From NCBI GenBank assembly GCA_023898705.1, contig CP060235.1, forward strand, positions 124,001-188,000: a stretch of DNA of 64,000 bases. The letters run 5' to 3'. Positions 24,662 to 33,281 of the stretch are shown piece by piece. Under the pieces are notes generated by a model. That model was not told the DNA's origin, did no database searches, and saw only the letters and a program-made list of their open reading frames with translations. The stretch is from Alphaproteobacteria bacterium. Lineage in GTDB: Bacteria; Pseudomonadota; Alphaproteobacteria; CAJXXZ01; 1604HC. The position numbers and the translations under genes are program-made. How positions within the stretch are numbered: position 1 is the stretch's first letter; every line of letters starts with the position of its first letter.

Positions 24662-25710
24662 TTAATTATCTGATGACTTGGCCCCAGCAGCAAGAGCTTT
24701 TACAACCTCTTTATGCCACGAGCGCGATGCCAGAGTTAGAGCAGTGTCACCAATATTACTTTGCTTACTAAGATCAGCTCCAGCAGCAACAAGAGCTTTT
24801 ACAACCTCTACATGTCCCTTTGCTGCTGCTATCATTAGAGCTGTCCATCCATATATATCCTGCTTCTCAAGATCAGCTTTAGCATCAATAAGCTCTTTTA
24901 CAACCTCTACACGTCCGTGGCGTGCTGCCAACATTAGAGCTGTCCATCCATATATATCCTGCTTCTCAAGATCAGCTTTAGCATCAATAAGCTCTTTTAC
25001 AACCTCTACACGTCCGTGGCGTGCTGCCAACATTAGAGCTGTCTCTTCAGACCCATTCTTAAAATTAACATCAACACCTTTAGCAATAAGAATCTTTATA
25101 ATCTCTACATGTCCATTTCCTGCTGCCGACATTAAAACTAGCTCCTCAGACCCATTCTCAAAGTTACCGTCAGAGCTTTTAGCAATTAGAACCTTTACAA
25201 CCTCTACATGCCCCTTTTCTGTTGCAGACATTAGAGTGGCCGTTCCATCCTGCTTAAGATCAACTCCGGCAGCAATAAGAGATTTTACAACTTCTTCATG
25301 TCCATTGTTTGATGCAAATAAAAGAGCAGTCACTCCATATTTATTTTTCTTATTAAGATCGGCCCTAGCAGCAATAAGCTCTTTTACAACCCCTACATGT
25401 CCGTGGCGCGCTGCAGACATTAAAGCTGTATCACCACTATCACCCTGCATATTAAGATCGGCCCCAGCAAGAATAAGATTTTTTACAACCTTCGCCCTTC
25501 CCTTTACTGATGCATGCATTAGAGCTGTATAACCAATCTTGTCTTGTAAATTCACATCAGCATCATTAAGAATCAGTAGATTTACGGCTTGCACCCTTCC
25601 ATTTACTGATGCAAACCTAACGGAGTTAGACCTCTCAGAGCCTTGTGACCCATGCCACTTAGGCCACTTACGAGTACAAAACTGCACATCAATCTTTTCA
25701 TCGTTATCAT
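24662..25710 (-). pseudogene. Ankyrin-repeat gene H, signal peptide frameshifted away
   Basis: The ankyrin part is intact: about 10 repeats from SVRFASVNGRVQAVNLL to KALAAGAKSSDN, readable from an ATG at 25717 whose first ~33 residues look like nonsense. In the frame of the ATG at 25710 the N-terminus instead reads MITMKRLMCSFVLVSGLSGM, a clear homolog of the gene G signal peptide, continuing to RGLTPL before stopping. Restoring one base near 25617-25620 would join TPL to RFASVNGR, matching TPLHIAAENGH in G. So a one-base deletion uncouples export from the ankyrin domain. It could be a pseudogene, an assembly error or a phase-variable state; the site is not a long homopolymer. A perfect 99-bp duplication lies inside. 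Confidence 0.75.
24833..25030 (-). repeat. Perfect 99-bp tandem duplication in gene H
   Basis: 24833-24931 and 24932-25030 appear identical base for base and encode one ankyrin repeat each (...ARHGRVEVVKELIDAKADLE). Identity including synonymous sites implies a very recent duplication or gene conversion. Confidence 0.85.
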
Positions 25711-25717
25711 ACTTCAT

Positions 25718-25746
25718 GTTATAGACCTATTCTATTGCTTTGTCAA
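25718..25746 (-). promoter_or_regulatory. Leaderless promoter of ankyrin gene H
   Basis: -35 TTGACA (25741-25746), 17-bp spacer, -10 TATAAC (25718-25723). The first ATG abuts the -10 and would not be transcribed; the next, at 25710, is 7 nt downstream, at the expected start point, and is in the signal-peptide frame. The promoter overlaps the 3' end of miaA. Confidence 0.7.
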
Positions 25747-26536
25747 AAACCATTTTATTTCTAAACCAGGTTCTTTGCTGCTTTGCATATTGTAAAGTCC
25801 TAATCAATATTAATTCCTTTGTTTGGGCCAAATCGATTTGATTGTTTAAAAACATCCTAATCTCATTTAACCCAATTATAGAGCTAACATGCTTGCTTAC
25901 TGATCCCAACTCTCTAACCTCATCAATTACTTTTGGAAACATACTCTCCAACCTATTGCTAGCTGACACTCTAATCTCTTCTTTACTCTTCTTTATATAT
26001 ATAAATTCCAAATCCAAATCAAACTTTTTCACTTTTTGTGTAAGCCACCAAGAATATGGTTTGCCTGTGCCCTGAATCACATTTAAAGCACGTATCATTC
26101 TGTATTTGTCGTGTGGATTAATATGTGAATGTGGATCCAATATCATAAGCATTTTATACAAATCTACAGTTTGCATTGTATCTAATTCATAATTGTATGC
26201 TACTTCAGGAATGTTTATGATACCTTCACGTAATGCATTTAGGTAAAACCCTGTACCTCCAACGATAATCGGCACCTTATTTTGCTCTACTAATTGAACA
26301 AGCACTTTTTCCAAGTCATTTAACCAAGTCATCAGATTCATTTGTTGTCTATGGTCAAAATAATTATACAGGTGGTGATTTTCCAAATTAGTTGGTTGCG
26401 ATGTCAGAATTGGCAAAACATCGTAAACTTGCTTACTATCACCATTCACAATGGAACCCCCTACTTTCTCAGCTAGCTCCAAAGCAAAATTAGATTTGCC
26501 ACTCGCAGTACATCCTGCTATTACATAACATTTCAT
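25727..26536 (-). CDS. miaA: tRNA dimethylallyltransferase
   Basis: 269 residues, short of the usual ~300. Adds dimethylallyl to A37 of tRNAs reading UNN codons. P-loop 'AGCTASGKSNFA' at residues 7-18, then NGDSKQVYDVLPILTSQP (family D-S-x-Q-v-Y-x-x-l-x-i-x-T-a-k-P), HHLYNYFD and VPIIVGGTGFYLNAL. The C-terminal tail 'RTLQYAKQQRTWFRNK' is the conserved end. Start overlaps the trmB stop by 4 nt, so they are coupled. Confidence 0.93.
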   Translation of the reverse strand: MKCYVIAGCTASGKSNFALELAEKVGGSIVNGDSKQVYDVLPILTSQPTNLENHHLYNYFDHRQQMNLMTWLNDLEKVLVQLVEQNKVPIIVGGTGFYLNALREGIINIPEVAYNYELDTMQTVDLYKMLMILDPHSHINPHDKYRMIRALNVIQGTGKPYSWWLTQKVKKFDLDLEFIYIKKSKEEIRVSASNRLESMFPKVIDEVRELGSVSKHVSSIIGLNEIRMFLNNQIDLAQTKELILIRTLQYAKQQRTWFRNKMVFDKAIE

Positions 26537-27159
26537 ATTTTTGTAGCCACCATAGAATAAACTTTTCTTCCAGCCTCAAATCCCTTTTTGCAGTACGCAG
26601 TCCTGTACGGGCAAGCTTCATAAGCATCAAAGATAGCATCTTCTATTGTAAATAACTGCGATAAAAACAGCTTTCTAGCATTAACATACATATATTCAAT
26701 ATCAGACGCAAAAACAAATCTACCTTTATTACATAGAACCCTAAAAATAAGCAAATCAAAATATGGTATATTATAAAATCTGCGTTTACTGTGCTTATTT
26801 TTATGCCATGGATCAGGAAATAGCATCTTCACCTCTGCAAATACAGGTGTTTTTAAGAATTTTAATAATTCATCTACAAACCCAATATAAAAATGAGACT
26901 TACTTAAATCGTAACCAAACTTTAGGATTTTATCCAATGTCTCATAAACAGCAGGTTTGAAAATTTCACACCCTAAAACGTGTGATCCATGTTCCAAGTC
27001 TGCCAATACACTATCACCTGAACCAAAACCTATATCTAATACATTACGGTTTGTTTTAGACAAAAGCGAAGTTATATCTGTCAACTCCAATATATTTTTA
27101 TCACACTCAAGATTGATATTCTTTTTTAATTTTCTACTTCTACCACAAGTCCACTGCAT
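26533..27159 (-). CDS. trmB: tRNA (guanine-N7-)-methyltransferase
   Basis: 208 residues. SAM-dependent methylation of G46. SAM motif VLDIGFGSGDS is near residues 40-50, followed by 'CEIFKPAVYETL' and the catalytic/substrate loop 'MLFPDPWHKNKHSKRRF' characteristic of TrmB. I chose the ATG at 27159 because a GAGG lies 7 nt upstream; an in-frame TTG four codons earlier has no such support. Coupled to miaA downstream. Confidence 0.92.
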   Translation of the reverse strand: MQWTCGRSRKLKKNINLECDKNILELTDITSLLSKTNRNVLDIGFGSGDSVLADLEHGSHVLGCEIFKPAVYETLDKILKFGYDLSKSHFYIGFVDELLKFLKTPVFAEVKMLFPDPWHKNKHSKRRFYNIPYFDLLIFRVLCNKGRFVFASDIEYMYVNARKLFLSQLFTIEDAIFDAYEACPYRTAYCKKGFEAGRKVYSMVATKI

Positions 27160-27243
27160 TGTCAGCCTCAATTATTACATAAAATGTGGTAAATCTACAC
27201 ATCAGCTTGTAAAAAAAAATATAATCAATAAAATAACATTAAC

Positions 27244-28443
27244 ATGAAAATACCTAACGCCTTACTGTCTGATAACATACGAGATAACAGTTATAGCGTT
27301 GGAATATCGATTAACAGTAAAACCACTTTGCCAAATCAAATTTTCTTCTGTATTCAAGGAGCTAAAGTTGATGGACATGAATTTGCGAATGAAGCAATCG
27401 CTAAAGGAGCTTCTTATGTGGTTGCATCGAAGAACATTCATAACATAGATCAATCTAAACTTATCATAGTAGATTCTGTAGAACAAAAATTATCTCAAAT
27501 TACAAATTATTTATTAACTCAACAGAAGGCAATTGTTATAGCAGTAACAGGAAGTGCTGGAAAAACATCCACAAAACAAATGTTACAGCACGTATTTCAA
27601 AATTACGATTCAATCGCTTCTGAAGGGAATTACAATACCATATACGGCATCGCACTGACAGTTTGCAATGCGGAACACATTCCCCACTATTACATATTAG
27701 AACTTGGAATTAGTCATCCTGGAGAGATGGAATTAATGGCTAAAACTGTTCAGCCAACGTATTCAATAATAACTAATATAGGTCCTGCTCATTTGCAACA
27801 CCTACATGATGTAGAAACTATTGCTAAAGAAAAATCGGTCTTACTAAAATTCACAAAAACAAAAGCATTCTTTCCAGAAATATGTAAAAAATATTGCCCT
27901 AAGAATTTAGACTATGAAATTACTGATGATACTAAGTATCAGGATTTTAATGAAGCAAATAAATATCCTGTGCTGCAGGTAGCCAAAGTAGAAAATATTT
28001 CGAATGCAGAACAAAAGCTAGCTACATTTAAAAATACATCTCGGAGGAATAATTTGCTTAAATTCACCAAAGCAAATCAAAGTTTCACACTCATAGACAG
28101 TTCATACAATTCAAATCCAGTTTCTCTGAAAGCATCTCTTAAACAACTATCTACTTTTCCAAACAGAAAAATTGCTGTATTAGCTGAAATGAAAGAATTA
28201 GGACACGAATCACAACTTTATCATCAACAGGTAGATACTTATATAAATGCAGATATGGTACTACTTCTGGGAGAAATTTGGCAGCATAATCAAGGTATAA
28301 AATTCAATGATTCTCATGAGTTATGCAAATTTTTGGATAACACTATTGAAAATGGAGATGTCATATTAGTTAAGGGGAGTAATAGCACGGACGCTCATTT
28401 AATAGTTCAACATATTTATGCTACCTATCAGCTTGTTGAGTAA
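27244..28443 (+). CDS. murF: UDP-MurNAc-tripeptide-D-alanyl-D-alanine ligase
   Basis: 399 residues, somewhat shorter than the typical ~450. ATP-dependent addition of D-Ala-D-Ala to the UDP-MurNAc tripeptide. P-loop VTGSAGKTST at residues 101-110 (family G-T-x-G-K-T), 'EGNYNTIYGIALTV' (family N-x-N-N-x-I-G), 'LELGISHPGEME', NIGPAHLQHL and the ADP-binding 'LIDSSYNSNPVSLKASL'. First of three peptidoglycan genes in order (murF-mraY-murD). A TATAAT lies at about 27219; TAACAT ends 4 nt from the ATG. Confidence 0.94.
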   Translation: MKIPNALLSDNIRDNSYSVGISINSKTTLPNQIFFCIQGAKVDGHEFANEAIAKGASYVVASKNIHNIDQSKLIIVDSVEQKLSQITNYLLTQQKAIVIAVTGSAGKTSTKQMLQHVFQNYDSIASEGNYNTIYGIALTVCNAEHIPHYYILELGISHPGEMELMAKTVQPTYSIITNIGPAHLQHLHDVETIAKEKSVLLKFTKTKAFFPEICKKYCPKNLDYEITDDTKYQDFNEANKYPVLQVAKVENISNAEQKLATFKNTSRRNNLLKFTKANQSFTLIDSSYNSNPVSLKASLKQLSTFPNRKIAVLAEMKELGHESQLYHQQVDTYINADMVLLLGEIWQHNQGIKFNDSHELCKFLDNTIENGDVILVKGSNSTDAHLIVQHIYATYQLVE

Positions 28444-28511
28444 AACAAGGTCATCAAAATTAGGATGTGGCGTTAATTGAGCAAATTGATATACTGTTGA
28501 TAGGAAATGTC

Positions 28512-29468
28512 ATGGGTTTACTCAAAATAAGTATAAATAGTGTTATTTATTATCAGATAGTGTTGTGTTCAGTTTTAACCTATTTAGGATTGAAAATGTA
28601 TATTTGCATAGTGCAGCTTTTACAAAAAAGTAATTATAAACGTCATGGATTGGAGTATGGATACTCGCAGCCAATATCAGCTCATGTAACCAGTCATCAC
28701 AGCAAAGCTGGAACGCCCACAATGGGAGGTATAGTATTTGTTATTGCTTGGATTTGTATAGTTTTTCTACATGCAAACAACATTCCCAACTCACACAGCA
28801 AAGGCAAATATTCCATTATTTACCCATACATATTGATCCCAGTCGCATTTAGCTTGCTGGGATTATATGATGATGTTAAAAAAATATATTATAAAAGTAA
28901 CTCAGGCATACGTGCGAAAAATAAATTCATTTTCCAATGTTTAATAAGTTTTCTGCTTACTTACTTATTGTTTAATGTAAGTTTATTCAAAGCTATATGG
29001 TGGTCTTTCGTAATCACTGCTACAGCTAATGCTCTCAATATAACAGATGGACTAGATGGTTTAGCTGTTTCGTGTTCAATCATCATTATCGCGACCATTA
29101 GCCTTATTACATCCAATGCTATTGGATTATTATTCCTATTTAGTATATTAATATTTCTACAATTCAACAAATACCCAGCCAGAATTTTCATGGGAGATAC
29201 AGGTTCAATGCTTTTAGGGTCTGTAATAGCTATCTTATTTCTGACACATAATCTTGAATGGTATTTAACAATTTCTGGCCTTGTATTAGTATTAGAAACT
29301 TTATCAGTTATCATACAAATTAGTTCTATTAAGCTATGCAATAAAAAAATCTTCAAAATGTCTCCTATACACCATCATTTGGAACATTATTTACATGAAA
29401 AAACAATTACAAAATTAGCAATCTTTATCACTATTGTTGCCAATCTGTTGATAATATACTTAATATAA
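28512..29468 (+). CDS. mraY: Phospho-MurNAc-pentapeptide transferase
   Basis: 318 residues. Transfers phospho-MurNAc-pentapeptide to undecaprenyl phosphate, giving lipid I. About ten transmembrane helices. Motifs: GTPTMGGIVF, 'LGLYDDVKKI' (first Asp pair), 'NITDGLDGLAVSC', 'FMGDTGSMLLGS' and MSPIHHHLEH. I prefer the ATG at 28512, preceded by TAGGA at good spacing, which gives a first helix placed as in other MraY. An in-frame GTG at 28467 would add 15 residues. Stop overlaps the murD start. Confidence 0.93.
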   Translation: MGLLKISINSVIYYQIVLCSVLTYLGLKMYICIVQLLQKSNYKRHGLEYGYSQPISAHVTSHHSKAGTPTMGGIVFVIAWICIVFLHANNIPNSHSKGKYSIIYPYILIPVAFSLLGLYDDVKKIYYKSNSGIRAKNKFIFQCLISFLLTYLLFNVSLFKAIWWSFVITATANALNITDGLDGLAVSCSIIIIATISLITSNAIGLLFLFSILIFLQFNKYPARIFMGDTGSMLLGSVIAILFLTHNLEWYLTISGLVLVLETLSVIIQISSIKLCNKKIFKMSPIHHHLEHYLHEKTITKLAIFITIVANLLIIYLI

Positions 29469-30685
29469 TGTGTGATAAGTACTTGTTAATAGGTTTTGGG
29501 CTCTCAAATCAGTCTGCAGCCGAAATATTATCAAAACACAATTTGGAATTCTACGTTTGGGATGATGATTCGGAAAGAAGGCAGTCAGCGAAAATACATT
29601 ATCACTATAAAATTTATGATGGACAAAAAATTAACAAAATAGTCTTAAGTCCTGGCGTTAGGAATCATAGATTACTTCCTTTGGTAAACCAAAAAGATAT
29701 ACTAAATGAGGTTGAACTATTTCTACAGTTCACAACAAATAAGAATATCAAAATTGCTTGCACAGGATCTTTCGGAAAATCTACTACTGTAAGTTTAATA
29801 GCCTATGTAATTAATCACTCTAAAAAATTTACAAATCTAGCAAAACCTGTAGGTAATATAGGTACTAAATTATCAGAAGTAACTGACGATATCATACCTA
29901 TTATTGAATTATCTTCATTCCAATTGGAAAAAATTTATACTAAGAACATTAATATAGGAGTGATTCTTAACATAGCAAAACACCACTTGGAATATTACAG
30001 TACTTTTCAAGAATATTATGATGCAAAATACAAAATCATAGATCTATCAACAGTAAGTTTCATAAACCGAAATTTGCCTACCTCCGACAATTCCATGCGT
30101 ATTATAGTGGATGATCGGGTGCTAATGATCTATAGGGAAAAATTGAAGCACATATCACAAACGGCATTCGAAGCATGCTACGTTGTATGTCGTTATTTGG
30201 GCATTGAGGATGAAATCATATTTGATGCTTGTAAGCGCTTTACAAATCTACCTCATAGACAAGAAATTATCTCGTTTAATCCATTAATAATTAATGATAG
30301 CAAAAGTACAAATTTGGAATGTTCTGCGTATGCACTACAAAGACATGTTAATGCATTATGGATAGCAGGAGGAAAAACTCCACAATCGCTAAGTAATAAA
30401 ACATATAATTTTACTTTGCAAAATAAATTATTACAACTTTTCCAAAATAATATTCAACATGCTTTTTTCTTTGGGTCAAGCAAACAAGAGCTTTCACAAT
30501 TACTAAATAGCACTCCACATTCTCAATATGAAACTCTCGAAGACGTTGTCAAAGCAATTGCAAAAAATTATCACAATGAAACTATAGTGTTTTCACCTGG
30601 ATTCCAGTCGTTTGACCAGTTCAGCAATTTTGAAGAACGAGGAGACATCTTTAAGGAGCTGATAAAAAAATATCTAAAAATATGA
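29468..30685 (+). CDS. murD: UDP-MurNAc-L-alanine:D-glutamate ligase
   Basis: 405 residues. Adds D-Glu to UDP-MurNAc-L-Ala. The N-terminal Rossmann 'LLIGFGLSNQSAAEIL' is typical of MurD; 'LSPGVR' follows. The P-loop is CTGSFGKSTT (residues 98-107), with GSFGKST in place of the usual GTNGKST. 'ELSSFQLE' is the classic MurD motif; 'LNIAKHHLEYY' replaces N-x-x-x-D-H-L-D. 'INDSKSTN' and the C-terminal 'FSPGFQSFDQFSNFEERGD' match the family. Overlaps mraY by one base (TAATG). Confidence 0.92.
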   Translation: MCDKYLLIGFGLSNQSAAEILSKHNLEFYVWDDDSERRQSAKIHYHYKIYDGQKINKIVLSPGVRNHRLLPLVNQKDILNEVELFLQFTTNKNIKIACTGSFGKSTTVSLIAYVINHSKKFTNLAKPVGNIGTKLSEVTDDIIPIIELSSFQLEKIYTKNINIGVILNIAKHHLEYYSTFQEYYDAKYKIIDLSTVSFINRNLPTSDNSMRIIVDDRVLMIYREKLKHISQTAFEACYVVCRYLGIEDEIIFDACKRFTNLPHRQEIISFNPLIINDSKSTNLECSAYALQRHVNALWIAGGKTPQSLSNKTYNFTLQNKLLQLFQNNIQHAFFFGSSKQELSQLLNSTPHSQYETLEDVVKAIAKNYHNETIVFSPGFQSFDQFSNFEERGDIFKELIKKYLKI

Positions 30686-30760
30686 TGATCTCCTGAGTTT
30701 GTGACAAAAAAGTCCAAACGTAATCTATAAAATACTCTAGTTTCATGTTTTAATTTTTCT

Positions 30761-31600
30761 ATGGAAACAAAAAGAGTATGTGTAGAAGAGATTGAAGCTT
30801 TACTAGGAAAAGAAATTCCTGTACTGAATAAGGGGTTCGTAAGAATAATAGACTACATGGGAGATGATGCTGCTATAGTACAAGCGGCCCGTATTTCATA
30901 TGGAAAAGGAACTAAAACTCCAAGCAATGATCAAAGTTTAATCAATTACCTATTGAGAAATGAGCATACATCTGTCTTTGAAATGTGCGAAATCAAATTA
31001 CATATTAAAGCTCCTATATTTGTTGCAAGGCAATGGTTAAGGCATAGGACAGCCAATGTCAATGAATATTCAGCTAGGTACTCAGAAATGGATAATGATT
31101 TTTATGTGCCTGATCTAAAACACATTACTGGGCAAGATTCAAACAACAAACAAGCACGAGGCAAAGAGTTGGATCATGATGTGGTATTACAAGCTTATAA
31201 CACAATAGATACTATGAATAAAGAATCATTTGCAGCATATACTCAATTAATTGAGAATGGGATAGCAAGAGAAATCGCTAGAGGAGTACTAACAACTAAT
31301 CTGTATACACAATTCTATTGGAAGATAGATCTAAATAATTTGCTTAGATTTTTAAAATTAAGAACTTCCTCTCATGCACAGTTTGAAATAAGAGAATATG
31401 CATTAAAAATAGAAAACATACTCAAATCTTGGGTCCCATTCACATATCGTGCTTATACAAATTACAATAAACTATCTTTGTCTCAAGATGGAATAAAAGT
31501 CATAAAAAGCCTAATAAACAAAAAAGACATTAGTATAGAAGATACAAATATGTCAAAAAATGAATGGAATATATTAATGAATCAATTTGAAATAGAGTAA
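30761..31600 (+). CDS. thyX: Flavin-dependent thymidylate synthase
   Basis: 279 residues. Makes dTMP from dUMP using FAD, NADPH and methylene-tetrahydrofolate. The signature RHRTANVNEYSARYS is at residues 94-108 (family R-H-R-x-x-S-x-N-x-x-S-x-R-Y-S); Asn replaces the first Ser. 'NEHTSVFEMCEIKLHIKAPI' and the C-terminal 'LRFLKLRTSSHAQFEIREYA' are also conserved. ThyX in place of ThyA is usual in Rickettsiales. Stands alone between murD and tRNA-Ile. No Shine-Dalgarno is visible before the ATG. Confidence 0.95.
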   Translation: METKRVCVEEIEALLGKEIPVLNKGFVRIIDYMGDDAAIVQAARISYGKGTKTPSNDQSLINYLLRNEHTSVFEMCEIKLHIKAPIFVARQWLRHRTANVNEYSARYSEMDNDFYVPDLKHITGQDSNNKQARGKELDHDVVLQAYNTIDTMNKESFAAYTQLIENGIAREIARGVLTTNLYTQFYWKIDLNNLLRFLKLRTSSHAQFEIREYALKIENILKSWVPFTYRAYTNYNKLSLSQDGIKVIKSLINKKDISIEDTNMSKNEWNILMNQFEIE

Positions 31601-31715
31601 ACTGATCCTTAGGGATGATTATACAAAGTTGTTAAAATAGCAGAAATACATAAAAGAATCTATAAAAATTTTTTGGTACAACGCAAACTTTAGGATACAT
31701 AAAAATAAACAGACC

Positions 31716-31792
31716 TGGTAGGCTTGGCAGGACTCGAACCTGCGACAACACCGTTATAAGCGATGTGTTCTGACCAACTGAACTACAAGCCC
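31716..31792 (-). tRNA. tRNA-Ile with genomic TAT anticodon
   Basis: The acceptor GGGCTTG pairs with CAAGCCT (G1-U72), discriminator A, and 3' CCA is encoded (31716-31718). D-arm GTTC/GAAC. The anticodon stem CATCG/CGGTG has loop CTTATAA, anticodon TAT (UAU). The T-loop is TTCGAGT. The body resembles tRNA-Ile(GAU), whose loop is CTGATAA, differing at position 34. A UAU anticodon reads AUA directly; most bacteria instead use a CAU tRNA modified by TilS. Confidence 0.9.
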
Positions 31793-31802
31793 ACTCAGTA
31801 AA

Positions 31803-31831
31803 AGTGTACTTTATAACTTAGTACTCATCAA
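31803..31831 (-). promoter_or_regulatory. Promoter of tRNA-Ile
   Basis: -35 TTGATG (31826-31831), 17-bp spacer, -10 TACACT (31803-31808), 10 nt before the tRNA 5' end. The -10 is identical to that of tRNA-Glu. Confidence 0.7.
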
Positions 31832-32012
31832 GATCTTAACTCTGTCCTATCAGATTATTCTGACATAAATAGCTAGTTATGGGTAATATAACTCAACAAA
31901 TGAAAATTTATTGGAACTTATTAACAAACAAGATCATAAAGCCTAAACGATAAACAATTGAGGTTACTAAAAAACTATCTAAAACTAAAGTTCATATCTA
32001 CTAAGAGAACAA

Positions 32013-33278
32013 TTATAAATCTTTTGGTAATTTATACACAAAATACAATACTGGCAAACTAACGAAAGAAGCTATGATAAACAAGACATTCCAACTAAAA
32101 TATTGTACTAAATATCCTGATGAAATTCCTAAAACAGCCCCAGAAACCGTTTCAACAAAACCAATAAAGGCAATTTGTCCACTCGCGTACTGTTTATTAC
32201 AAAATCTTGGCTGATACAAATAATAGACATTAGTAGATAACGTCCTGATCACTTTTTCGAGCAACAATGTGAAAAAGATAAAAGAAACAGCATGACTAGA
32301 CTGGTTATTCAATATGAATAACGGTATACAACTTAGTGAATGCAATATAACACTAAAAATAGCATTAGTTCTGTAACTATATTTTTTCAATAATGCAATA
32401 CTTCCCAACACCCCAAATGCCATTAGTAGGGCTCCCAATGTTTTAGACCATGCAAATATTTCTCGACCTGTCATACTATCAAGCACAGGTATTACACTCT
32501 TAGGCTTAAGGCTATAAAAAAACTTGGCTACTACAGGCGCCAAAAGCTTGTCCTGCAGCCTAAAAAATACCATGAACCCAACGATATATTTAACATGTCC
32601 TTTATGCCTTTGTAAAAAATCTTTTATTGGCAAAATCAACAAAGCAGACAATGATTTTGATTCTGTATTCTCAACATTTGGAAGAAGAAAAACGATACCA
32701 GAAGATAGTACAATAAATGTACCACACACCCTATATATCATTTCCCATGTAAATCCAAAACGAATTGCTAACAATAGAAACAACTGGGTAGCACAAAACA
32801 TACCCAACTTAAAACCAAAAGCACCTAACCCGGATAAGACAGTTTGCTCATTAGAGTCGTTAGACATTCTTATGATTTTCGATCTGAGTAACGTATCTAC
32901 AATAGACATTGAAACGCAAGCTATCACTATGCAAGCAATAAACATAACAAGATCGGAAGACGGATTTAAATAACTTACTCTAACAAGAGAAATACCACCC
33001 AAACATATGAAGCAAACAACCCAAGAAGAGCTTCTATCCAAAAATCTGCTCAAAAATGGAATGTCAAATTTTTCAAATATAGGTATCCAAAAAATTCTAA
33101 GTGCATGTATGATGTACCCAGCACTTACAAAACCTAAAAATGTAGATCTAACTTTTAAATCTGTCAACCACAACGTTAAAGTATGAGAAGATAGAGAGTA
33201 TATCAAAGCACTTATAGATCCAAGCAGAAAAATAGATATATTTTTCATACTTAAAAATTTTAACTTAAATTTAAACAC
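32013..33278 (-). CDS. AmpG-like MFS permease
   Basis: 421 residues, about 12 transmembrane helices. The N-terminus 'SISALIYSLSSHTLTLWLTD' followed by 'VSAGYIIHALRIFWIPIFEK' resembles AmpG, the anhydro-muropeptide importer (family L-x-x-W-L-x-x-x-G...K-f-l-W-x-P). 'DTLLRSKIIRMSND' is in the place of the D-a-x-x-i-d cytoplasmic motif. AmpG paralogs are numerous in Rickettsiales and may carry other substrates. The GTG at 33278 lies 5 nt after a TATTAT; the ATG at 33248 (Met11) is an alternative start. Confidence 0.75.
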   Translation of the reverse strand: MFKFKLKFLSMKNISIFLLGSISALIYSLSSHTLTLWLTDLKVRSTFLGFVSAGYIIHALRIFWIPIFEKFDIPFLSRFLDRSSSWVVCFICLGGISLVRVSYLNPSSDLVMFIACIVIACVSMSIVDTLLRSKIIRMSNDSNEQTVLSGLGAFGFKLGMFCATQLFLLLAIRFGFTWEMIYRVCGTFIVLSSGIVFLLPNVENTESKSLSALLILPIKDFLQRHKGHVKYIVGFMVFFRLQDKLLAPVVAKFFYSLKPKSVIPVLDSMTGREIFAWSKTLGALLMAFGVLGSIALLKKYSYRTNAIFSVILHSLSCIPLFILNNQSSHAVSFIFFTLLLEKVIRTLSTNVYYLYQPRFCNKQYASGQIAFIGFVETVSGAVLGISSGYLVQYFSWNVLFIIASFVSLPVLYFVYKLPKDL

Positions 33279-33281
33279 GAC

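Noticed and set aside
24678..25532. Plus-strand frames opposite genes G and H (24678-25532, 23528-24142, 24209-24658).
   Set aside because: The same mirror-image artefact of ankyrin repeats; the minus-strand reading has signal peptides and canonical repeats.
9731..25746. Ankyrin cluster as a mobile island or prophage.
   Set aside because: I see no integrase, transposase, terminal inverted repeats or attachment-site duplication at the flanking tRNA-Glu. Tandem duplication explains the cluster.
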